Shown here one piece after another: positions 1 through 7,751 of a stretch of 13,502 bases of DNA. Under the pieces are notes generated by a model. It was not told the DNA's origin. It searched no databases and saw only the letters and a list, made by a program, of their open reading frames with translations. The stretch's first letter is position 1; the number at the start of each line of letters is the position of its first letter. The position numbers and the translations under genes are program-made. Source of the DNA: JBBQSU01 sp038234815 (GTDB taxonomy: Bacteria; Planctomycetota; Phycisphaerae; Tepidisphaerales; Tepidisphaeraceae); contig JBBQSU010000095.1 in assembly GCA_038234815.1 (NCBI GenBank), positions 1 through 13,502 of the forward strand. The letters are read 5' to 3'.

Positions 1-2521
<2,521 letters not shown>

Positions 2522-2579
2522 AACCCGCCACCAAGGCGGCCATGGATAATGACGCGAAGCCGGTCGGTCAGACCCGTAT

Positions 2580-2618
2580 GCGGTGCGCCTAAATGCGCCG
2601 CGCGGAAACGCGCACCGC
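2580..2618 (+). terminator. Hairpin after carB, possible terminator
   Basis: A 9-bp perfect stem, GCGGTGCGC (2580-2588) with GCGCACCGC (2610-2618), closes a 21-nt GC-rich loop. It begins 58 nt after the carB stop. No T-tract follows (CTTTGGTCC), so it is not a classical intrinsic terminator. It could be an RNA-stabilising hairpin or one member of the GGTGCGC inverted-repeat group found further along this intergenic region. A smaller stem, CCGCC/GGCGG, lies at 2525-2539, immediately after the stop. Confidence 0.4.
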
Positions 2619-2838
2619 TTTGGTCCTACTGAATCCCGAATTTCCCAAGCCCTCCCGTCCCTCGCGCGCTGCCCAACGTCCGCGGCCGATTTAACCTGGC
2701 CCCGTCTCGCGCTCCCATCAACCCACACCCGCGACCCGCCCGAGGCACGGCCGTGAGGACAACACTTGGCGTCGCCAGGCACAATCCGTCGAAATTCGGC
2801 CAAATTCACGCATTTCGCGCCCATCTTGCTTGAAAAAA

Positions 2839-2937
2839 GGGGTCCAAAGGGGGTCCCAAAGAGGTCCCTTTGGGGTCCCACTGCTGTCTTGGCGAAGTCC
2901 TTTCCGGGTCCGCCGGGGTGCGGGGAGGGTCCGGTTT
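2839..2937. repeat. Degenerate tandem repeat with 11-bp period, core GGTCC
   Basis: GGTCC or a close variant recurs at 2841, 2852, 2863, 2874, 2885 (TGTCT), 2896 (AGTCC) and 2907, exactly 11 bp apart each time. A further GGTCC at 2928 is one base out of register. The first four units are the best kept: GGGGTCCAAAG, GGGGTCCCAAA, GAGGTCCCTTT and GGGGTCCCACT. Units 2-3 also form an inverted repeat, CCAAAGGG (2844-2851) with CCCTTTGG (2866-2873). The period equals about one helical turn, so all copies would face the same side of the DNA. The function is unknown. Confidence 0.65.
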
Positions 2938-3193
2938 GTTGCGCCCCTCCAATGCCGTCAAGGAAAGAAAATCCCGCGCGGGAGACGCACGCGGCTAAAA
3001 GGACATTTGTAGGTCCGGCGTCGCCGAACGATTTCCCCCGCCCGAGTCCAACGCCCGGCAACCACCGCGCCGCGCAAGTGCCGGCGCGTAACGAGCCAAT
3101 CAATGTCATCGAGTCCGAGGCCATCAACGTCACCAAGTCATTATTAGTCATAAGTAAAGCCCTCTACACTAGGGGCAGAAAAACGCCCGAAGG

Positions 3194-3219
3194 TGCGCGA
3201 ATTGGCGCTTTTTCGCGCA
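3194..3219. repeat. Inverted repeat TGCGCGAA/TTCGCGCA
   Basis: Perfect 8-bp arms (3194-3201 and 3212-3219) flank a 10-nt spacer that contains TTGGCGC. With its flanks it reads GGTGCGCGAATTGGCGC followed by TTTTTCGCGCAAC. This resembles the layout of the 30-bp palindrome at 3305-3334 (GGTGCGC, then TTGGCGC, then a complementary arm), so the two may be diverged copies of one element. It may act as an operator or an RNA hairpin; nothing in the sequence decides between these. Confidence 0.5.
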
Positions 3220-3304
3220 ACTTGGAGTGCTGCGAAATGCAGTTAAACCTTTTTCATTTCAGAGCTTATAAAAAATTTTATTTTTTTGGAAAAGTTCAAA
3301 TCTG

Positions 3305-3334
3305 GGTGCGCTTTTTGGCGCCAAAAAGCGCACC
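3305..3334. repeat. Perfect 30-bp palindrome upstream of the toxin-antitoxin pair
   Basis: The arms GGTGCGCTTTTTGGC (3305-3319) and GCCAAAAAGCGCACC (3320-3334) are exact reverse complements with no spacer. It lies directly downstream of an AT-rich patch (TATAAAAAATTTTATTTTTTT around 3267-3288) and about 60 bp before the likely -35 box of the antitoxin gene. A smaller stem, ATCCG/CGGAT (3335-3350), follows it. It could be an operator for a dimeric DNA-binding protein, such as the neighbouring antitoxin, or the hairpin of a transcript end. No T-tract follows, so the operator reading is somewhat favoured, but this is inference. Confidence 0.6.
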
Positions 3335-3393
3335 ATCCGGAAAATCGGATCTGACCGGGTTGCCCCTTTAAGAGGTAGCAAGCCAAGCAGTTG

Positions 3394-3420
3394 TTGACCC
3401 ACGGGAATCAGTGCTAGACT
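3394..3420 (+). promoter_or_regulatory. Candidate promoter of the toxin-antitoxin pair
   Basis: TTGACC (3394-3399) and TAGACT (3415-3420) resemble sigma70 -35 and -10 boxes, though the 15-bp spacing is short. Using TTGTTG at 3391 as -35 instead gives 18 bp. Transcription would begin near 3427, only about 3 nt before the antitoxin ATG at 3430, and no Shine-Dalgarno sequence precedes that ATG. The mRNA would therefore be leaderless or nearly so. Confidence 0.4.
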
Positions 3421-3429
3421 ACTGACGGT

Positions 3430-3696
3430 ATGACCATCACCATCGACCTACCACAAAATCTTGACGACGCCTCCGCCCGTCGTGCAGAAGTTGAAGCGCG
3501 CGAAGCCGCGGGCGTGCAGCTTTACCGCGATGGTGAGTTTTCACCCGGACAACTGGCTTCGTTTCTTGGCATTGACCGCAGCCTCGTGGATGAGATTCTC
3601 GACCGGCACGGTGTTGGCATTCTCACGGGTGTCACGTCCGATGAAATCGCCCAACAGGCCGAAACCCTGCGCCGGCTGCGCCAAAGGAATCACTGA
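3430..3696 (+). CDS. UPF0175-family antitoxin-like small HTH protein
   Basis: This 88-residue protein resembles the UPF0175 family, small proteins usually encoded just before DUF3368 PIN-fold toxins and thought to act as antitoxins and autorepressors. The visible family pattern is a short N-terminal strand (TITIDLPQNL), then AREAAGVQLYRDGEFSPGQLASFLGIDRSLVDEILDRHGV. This includes the Y-R-x-G-x-x-S-x-G-x-x-A turn and a helix-turn-helix at about residues 37-62. The charged tail (EIAQQAETLRRLRQRNH) is the likely toxin-binding end. The ATG at 3430 fits the family's usual length and has no Shine-Dalgarno sequence. The stop is 14 nt before the toxin ATG, so the two genes are almost certainly co-transcribed. 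The antitoxin role comes from family and context and is not proven. Confidence 0.82.
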   Translation: MTITIDLPQNLDDASARRAEVEAREAAGVQLYRDGEFSPGQLASFLGIDRSLVDEILDRHGVGILTGVTSDEIAQQAETLRRLRQRNH

Positions 3697-3710
3697 AGGA
3701 TTTGGCGCCG

Positions 3711-4205
3711 ATGCTCATCGTCTCTGATACAGGCCCTTTGCGTTACCTGATCGAGATTGAATGCTCCGATGTACTGCCGCGGCTTTACGGACGCATTCTC
3801 ACCCCGCCGGAGGTTATGGCCGAACTTCGGCAGGCCCACTTCCCCGCATCCGTCCACGCGTGGGCCACCCATCCACCTTCGTGGCTCCAAGCTGAATCGC
3901 CTGCCAAAATCCAATTCCTTGACACTCTTGATGCGGGAGAAGCGGCAGCGCTTTCGCTGGCAATCGAATGCCATGCGGATGTGTTGCTGGTCGATGAGCG
4001 GAAGGCCACGCGTGTCGCGCGCGAATCAGGGGTTATCACTGTCGGCACGCTGGGCGTCCTTCGTGATGCAGCATTGGATGGCCTGATCGACTTTCGTGCC
4101 CCCATCCACCGACTGGCCCAAAGCACGCGGTTCCACCACGACAAGGCCTTGATCGATCAAGTCACGGCCGACTTCGATCTACAGCAACGTCAGCGGCCAA
4201 CCTGA
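3711..4205 (+). CDS. DUF3368-family PIN-like toxin
   Basis: This 164-residue protein has the DUF3368/PIN-like pattern: SDTGPLRYL at the N-terminus, TPPEVMAEL, DAGEAAALSLAIE, LLVDERKATRVARESG and TVGTLGVLRDAALDGLI. Candidate metal-binding acids are D6, E38, E77 and D95, which match the acidic cluster of PIN ribonucleases. The likely activity is metal-dependent RNA cleavage, held in check by the upstream UPF0175-type protein. I start at ATG 3711, which has GAAGGA (3695-3700) 10 nt upstream. The in-frame TTG at 3702 lies too close to that site. The protein begins directly with the strand carrying the first catalytic Asp, as is usual in the family. The conserved acids are intact, so nothing suggests inactivation. 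The substrate cannot be told from sequence. Confidence 0.85.
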   Translation: MLIVSDTGPLRYLIEIECSDVLPRLYGRILTPPEVMAELRQAHFPASVHAWATHPPSWLQAESPAKIQFLDTLDAGEAAALSLAIECHADVLLVDERKATRVARESGVITVGTLGVLRDAALDGLIDFRAPIHRLAQSTRFHHDKALIDQVTADFDLQQRQRPT

Positions 4206-4636
4206 GCGATCATGACTGATGTCGTCCCAAGCCCGACAGATTGACGCCGCACCCCCGTCCAGCCCATTCGACCCTCACGAAGTATTCCGGCAGTGATTTT
4301 TCAGCCCTCCGTCCGATCGACCCAGCCGCGTCAACTCCCCAGCGATGAAAAATCAGACTCAGCGCGAGTTGTTGCAACAATCAGATGATGATTCGGCCAT
4401 TTTCGCCTTGCTTAAGCGCACCCTGAAGCGCCCTTCAAACTAAGTCCGATTCTGTGTTTCCAGAAGGATATCCACCAGAAAGCCGGCGCATATCGCCAAC
4501 CGGTTGCAATTTAAGCCCCAGCGGCAGGGCCTCCAACCTCAGTCCCACCACCGCCCAGAGGCCTGTCCCCCTGAGTCGGCCACCACCCGGCAAAGTATTG
4601 CCACGGCATTTCCCCCATTTAATTCACACGCTGCAA

Positions 4637-4665
4637 TTGCTACTCCTCAGAGGCAGAGTTATATT
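4637..4665 (+). promoter_or_regulatory. Sigma70-like promoter for the surface protein
   Basis: TTGCTA (4637-4642), a 17-bp spacer and TATATT (4660-4665, five of six consensus bases) make the best promoter match in the window. The predicted start near 4672 gives a leader of about 130 nt before ATG 4802, long enough to hold the alternative hairpins at 4709-4758. Confidence 0.55.
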
Positions 4666-4708
4666 GCGGATGTTCTCATCTTTTAGGGTGTATTTTCTTA
4701 TTGCTGTA

Positions 4709-4758
4709 CGGCAAAAAGTCGCGGTTGCCGCCAAGGATGCATCGGACTGGCGGGGCAA
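4709..4758 (+). promoter_or_regulatory. Leader with two mutually exclusive hairpins
   Basis: CGGCAA (4709-4714) can pair with TTGCCG (4725-4730). The same TTGCCG, extended to TTGCCGCCA (4725-4733), can pair instead with TGGCGGGGCAA (4748-4758), leaving one or two bulged Gs. The two folds cannot coexist. This is the arrangement of an RNA switch or attenuator, located between the predicted transcription start and the ribosome site at 4791. It matches no riboswitch class I recognise and may be coincidental. Confidence 0.35.
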
Positions 4759-4801
4759 TCTACAAATCTTTCCCGGTGCGGTCTCTCGGAAAGGAATTGC
4801 C

Positions 4802-7555
4802 ATGCGCTCGCTTCGATCCAATCGTTCTTCGTTCTCTCGGAAATTGTCCCACTCACGCCAATCTTGGATCGCACCACGGACGACTATTGAGTCCTTGGAA
4901 CAGCGGGTGATGCTGAGTACCGGACCAATAACATTGGGGCAAGTGAAGACGGGCTCGCTGGCGGTCGCGCAGGTGGATTCCTATACGTTTACCGGCGCGG
5001 TGGGCAACATAGTGCGAGTTGCCGTGGGTGGCATTTATGATGGCTGGCAGAATCCAGTTGCCGACCTGATCGCACCGGGCGGGGCGGTGGTTGGCTCGGT
5101 CAATGAGTTTACCCAATCGTCCTTCACACTTACTGCCACGGGGACTTACATCGTCCAGGTCCACGACGAGAACTATGCTGAGACGCTCGCCTATTCCGTT
5201 GGACTTGAGGGAGTGAAGCCAGTCAGTACCGATGCCGTGGCCATTGGTCGCGGCAGTGTGCATACGGGGACGACCACCACCGGCGCTCAGGTGGACGAGG
5301 TGACGTTTAGCGGCACGGCGGGCGACATCGTACGAGTTGCCGTGGCTGGCATTTATGATGGCTGGCAGAATCCAGTTGCCGACCTGATCGCACCGAGTGG
5401 GGCGGTGGTCGGTTCGGTCAATGAGTTTACCCAATCGCCCTTCACGCTTCCTGCCACGGGGACTTACATCATCCAGGTCCACGACGAGAACTATACCGAA
5501 GCGCTCACCTATTCGGTTGGACTCGAGGGAGTGAAGCCCATCAGCGATGATGCTCGGGCGATCATCCCCAGTGTGACCTTCTCAGGCACCTTGATTACTG
5601 GCGCACAGGTTGACCAAGCCAAGTTCTACGCGGACGCAGGAGACGTCGTACGAGTTGCCGTGGGCCTTAATTACGATGGCTGGCAGAACCCCGTCGGCGA
5701 CATCCTTGACGCATCGATGAACATTGTGGGCAGCGTGACCGAAGGCACCCAGGCTAATTTCACGTTGAACACCAGCGGCGTGTACGTGATCCAGTTCCAC
5801 GACGAAAACTTCAGCGAGCCTTTGGCCTATTCGGGGTCACTCAGTTGGGTCAGCCCCGCCGAGGGGAGCATCTCCGGCCAGGTTTTCAATGATCTGAACG
5901 GAAATGCGACCAAGGACGCCGGAGAAACGGGACTTCAGGGGCGAGCGCTCTTCCTAGATACAAACGGCAACACCATTTTGGATGCCGGCGAACGCACGAC
6001 AGTCAGCGATTTTCAGGGAAATTACTGCTTTACCAGCCTGTCGGCGGCCACGTATGTCGTCCGCGAAGTTGTGCCTAGTGGTTGGGTCATCACCAAGCCT
6101 GCTGCAACCTACTACAGTGTGCCGGTCTCAATTCTGGAAAATGTTGTGACAAAGGACTTCGGCAACAAACAATCCACAGTTGTCCTCCCGACCCTCTCCA
6201 TCGTCGCCACCGACGCCACCGCGACCGAACCGGTTTCATCCTCTACAACGGCGACCGACACCGGGCTTTATACCATCACTCGCACCGGCGCGACGACCGC
6301 GGCGCTGAGCGTGATCCTCAGCATCACCGGCACCGCGACCAATGGCACGGATTACACCACCATCACCACGCCGGTCTCCATCCCGGCGGGTGCCGCGTCG
6401 ACGACCGTCAAGCTGACTCCAAAGTATGACGGTGTTGCCGAATCGACCGAGACCGCCATCGTCACCCTCGGCACCAGCGCCGCCTACACCATCGACGCGG
6501 CCAAGAAAGCGGCCACGGTGAACATCATCAATACCAATCCCGTCACCACCGCACCCGAGGCCGATGTTTTGTTCGGCACCGCCGCCGTGGTTGATGGCGA
6601 TACATCGCCTTCCACCACTGACGGCACCGACTTCGGCTCTGTCGCCGTGGGGGCGACGGGTCCTACCAAGGTTTTCACCGTTAAGAACACCGGCACTGCG
6701 GCGCTGACGACCAGCAATCTCCGCATCCTTACGACCAATGACCCGGCGGGGACTGCGACCGGCGTGTTCAGCATTGTCGAGGGGCTGAGCGCCAGCATCG
6801 CTCCGGGTGCCAGTGACACTTTCACCATCCGGCTCAACACGACCAGCACCGGCGACTTCACCCGCTACGTTTTCTTCACCAACAACGACAGCAACGAGAA
6901 TCCCTACAACTTTGCGATCAAAGGCGTGGTGGCGGCATCGACCGGATCGATTGCCGGCCTGCTTTTCCACGATTTCAACGGCAGCAGCACACAGGACACC
7001 GGCGACAGCGTGCTGGGCGGATGGACGGTCTTCCTCGATAAGGATAACGACGGCATTCTGGACACCGGCGAACCGTCGAAGTTGACGGATGCCAATGGCG
7101 GGTATTCGTTTACCGCGCTGACCAACGGTGCCTATCGCGTGCGGCCGGTGCTCAAGAGCGGGTGGCTCAACGTTTCATCTGTTTATACCGACGTCACCGT
7201 GGCCGGCGCGGCCATAACGGCCAGGAACTTTGCGATTGCCCGTCCCGTCACCATCAGCGGGAATGTGTTTAACGACACCAATCGAGACGGTTTCCAGGAC
7301 ATCGGCGAGACGGGACTATCGGCGTGGAAGCTGTTCATCGACGCCGATAATGACGGCGTACTGTACGCCGGCGAGAAGACGGCGACCACCGATGCGTCGG
7401 GCAACTACGCGTTCACCGGATTGAAGCCGGGGACTTTTAGCGTGCGATTGATCGTCAATGCCGGCGCTACGGCGACAACGCCGGTCGTTGCCAGCATCGC
7501 CCTGCGCAGCGGAACGACTTCGTCGGGCAACGGGTTTGGCGCAAAGACGGCGTAA
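4802..7555 (+). CDS. Modular surface protein: three 106-aa repeats, SdrD-B-like, Calx-beta and choice-of-anchor domains
   Basis: This 917-residue, probably exported protein is likely a cell-surface or adhesin-like component. The start is ATG 4802, with AAGGA 6 nt upstream. The basic N-terminus (residues 1-30) ends in ESLEQRVMLS (30-39), a planctomycete LEPR/LEQR-type motif, and there is no ordinary hydrophobic signal peptide. Domains in order: three beta-rich repeats of 106 residues (about 41-353), each with YDGWQNP (79, 185, 291) and VxDExY/F-type ends, resembling bacterial pre-peptidase C-terminal (PPC) domains; an SdrD-B-like domain (354-457); a Calx-beta domain (about 460-579); a HYDIN/choice-of-anchor-D-like domain (580-714); and two SdrD-B-like domains (715-815, 816-917). 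The SdrD-B-like parts carry DxNxDG-type loops (DKDNDGILDTGE, DADNDGVLYAGE) that probably bind calcium. No C-terminal anchor such as LPXTG, PEP-CTERM or dockerin is visible. No enzyme domain is present. The domain assignments come from motif reading. Confidence 0.88.
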   Translation: MRSLRSNRSSFSRKLSHSRQSWIAPRTTIESLEQRVMLSTGPITLGQVKTGSLAVAQVDSYTFTGAVGNIVRVAVGGIYDGWQNPVADLIAPGGAVVGSVNEFTQSSFTLTATGTYIVQVHDENYAETLAYSVGLEGVKPVSTDAVAIGRGSVHTGTTTTGAQVDEVTFSGTAGDIVRVAVAGIYDGWQNPVADLIAPSGAVVGSVNEFTQSPFTLPATGTYIIQVHDENYTEALTYSVGLEGVKPISDDARAIIPSVTFSGTLITGAQVDQAKFYADAGDVVRVAVGLNYDGWQNPVGDILDASMNIVGSVTEGTQANFTLNTSGVYVIQFHDENFSEPLAYSGSLSWVSPAEGSISGQVFNDLNGNATKDAGETGLQGRALFLDTNGNTILDAGERTTVSDFQGNYCFTSLSAATYVVREVVPSGWVITKPAATYYSVPVSILENVVTKDFGNKQSTVVLPTLSIVATDATATEPVSSSTTATDTGLYTITRTGATTAALSVILSITGTATNGTDYTTITTPVSIPAGAASTTVKLTPKYDGVAESTETAIVTLGTSAAYTIDAAKKAATVNIINTNPVTTAPEADVLFGTAAVVDGDTSPSTTDGTDFGSVAVGATGPTKVFTVKNTGTAALTTSNLRILTTNDPAGTATGVFSIVEGLSASIAPGASDTFTIRLNTTSTGDFTRYVFFTNNDSNENPYNFAIKGVVAASTGSIAGLLFHDFNGSSTQDTGDSVLGGWTVFLDKDNDGILDTGEPSKLTDANGGYSFTALTNGAYRVRPVLKSGWLNVSSVYTDVTVAGAAITARNFAIARPVTISGNVFNDTNRDGFQDIGETGLSAWKLFIDADNDGVLYAGEKTATTDASGNYAFTGLKPGTFSVRLIVNAGATATTPVVASIALRSGTTSSGNGFGAKTA
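4922..5860 (+). repeat. Three in-frame repeats of exactly 318 bp inside the surface protein gene
   Basis: GATGGCTGGCAGAA recurs at 5039, 5357 and 5675, so the period is exactly 318 bp (106 codons) twice over. Copies 1 and 2 are nearly identical at DNA level: by eye I count about 16 differences over some 206 aligned bases (5015-5220 against 5333-5538). Copy 3 is clearly more diverged but keeps the register. This points to an old duplication followed by a more recent one, or to conversion between copies 1 and 2. Confidence 0.9.
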
Positions 7556-7577
7556 TCGTCTGACGAAGATGGATTCT

Positions 7578-7628
7578 TGCAGGCGGGTGCGGCCATTGCG
7601 TGGCCCACCCGCCTGCAGTCATTTTATA
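7578..7628 (+). terminator. Strong hairpin terminator after the surface protein gene
   Basis: The outer stem pairs TGCAGGCGGGTG (7578-7589) with CACCCGCCTGCA (7606-7617). A bulged C at 7590 is followed by an inner stem, GGCCA (7591-7595) with TGGCC (7601-7605), closed by a 5-nt loop. That gives 17 base pairs in all. A short T-rich tail (TCATTTTA) follows. It starts 22 nt after the stop codon and separates the surface protein from the transketolase gene. Confidence 0.75.
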
Positions 7629-7712
7629 GCTATGCCAGGGAAATGCGCCCCCGATCGAGCCGACACTTCAGGGCGGAAATCGGTGGTAAATGTTGAACCG
7701 GTCTTTTTCCCC

Positions 7713-7741
7713 TTGCCAGCGGTCCGTAATCCGACGATATT
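7713..7741 (+). promoter_or_regulatory. Candidate promoter of the transketolase gene
   Basis: TTGCCA (7713-7718), a 17-bp spacer and GATATT (7736-7741) resemble -35 and -10 boxes. Transcription would begin near 7748, about 4 nt before ATG 7752. No Shine-Dalgarno sequence is present before that ATG (TTTCCTCTCCTT), so the transcript would be leaderless or nearly so. The promoter lies between the preceding terminator and the gene. Confidence 0.45.
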
Positions 7742-7751
7742 TCCTCTCCTT

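Larger units (their letters stand above)
2522..3429. other. Gene-free structured intergenic region
   Basis: About 900 bp separate carB from the toxin-antitoxin pair. A 201-codon open frame at 2766-3371 crosses it, but its product is proline/arginine-rich and low in complexity, looks like no protein family, and ends across an AT-rich patch and palindrome, so I do not call it a gene. The stretch holds a GGTGCGC-type hairpin (2580-2618), an 11-bp-period repeat (2839-2937), an inverted repeat (3194-3219), an AT-rich patch (about 3241-3300), a perfect palindrome (3305-3334) and a possible promoter (3394-3420). Each is listed separately. I see no tRNA or other known RNA. Confidence 0.7.
4206..4801. 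other. Gene-free region and leader before the surface protein
   Basis: This is a 596-bp stretch with no convincing gene. The frame of the surface protein stays open upstream to 4454, but that part is proline/arginine-rich and lacks a ribosome site, whereas ATG 4802 has a good one. Visible structures are a 10-bp inverted repeat TGATTTTTCA/TGAAAAATCA (4294-4303 and 4346-4355) and a 12-bp palindrome TTGTTGCAACAA (4369-4380). AAGCGCACCCT / AAGCGCCCTT (4414-4434) is a near-direct repeat sharing AAGCGCACC with the palindrome at 3305-3334. A promoter (4637-4665) and a structured leader follow. The 4411-4620 part may be a decayed dispersed repeat, but I cannot test this. Confidence 0.6.

Noticed and set aside
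2839..2937. CRISPR array
   Set aside because: The units are 11 bp with no spacers and are degenerate, and no cas gene is present in the window.
2766..3371. Open frame of 201 codons in the intergenic region
   Set aside because: The product is rich in Pro, Arg and Lys with low complexity, matches no family I know, has no ribosome site, and crosses the 11-bp repeat, AT-rich patch and palindrome. GC-rich DNA gives such frames by chance.
4220..4238. Terminator after the toxin gene (TGTCG/CGACA stem)
   Set aside because: The stem is only 5 bp with a 9-nt loop and no T-tract, so it is not distinguishable from chance.
4294..4355. Inverted repeat TGATTTTTCA/TGAAAAATCA as transposon ends
   Set aside because: Only 42 bp lie between the arms, with no transposase gene and no target duplication seen. 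It is kept only as a note in the intergenic entry.
4700..4760. Cyclic-di-GMP (GEMM) riboswitch before the surface protein
   Set aside because: GGCAAA and GGTTGCCG fragments recall that class, but they are only about 14 nt apart, with no room for the two conserved GEMM helices and no GACGCAAAG-like segment.
4454..4801. Upstream extension of the surface protein
   Set aside because: The extension is proline/arginine-rich and has no Shine-Dalgarno, while ATG 4802 has AAGGA at 6 nt and yields the expected LEQR-type N-terminus. A good promoter also lies inside the extension.
7458..7751. Upstream extension of the transketolase
   Set aside because: It would overlap the last part of the surface protein gene and run through a strong terminator hairpin. 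The family-like sequence begins only after ATG 7752.
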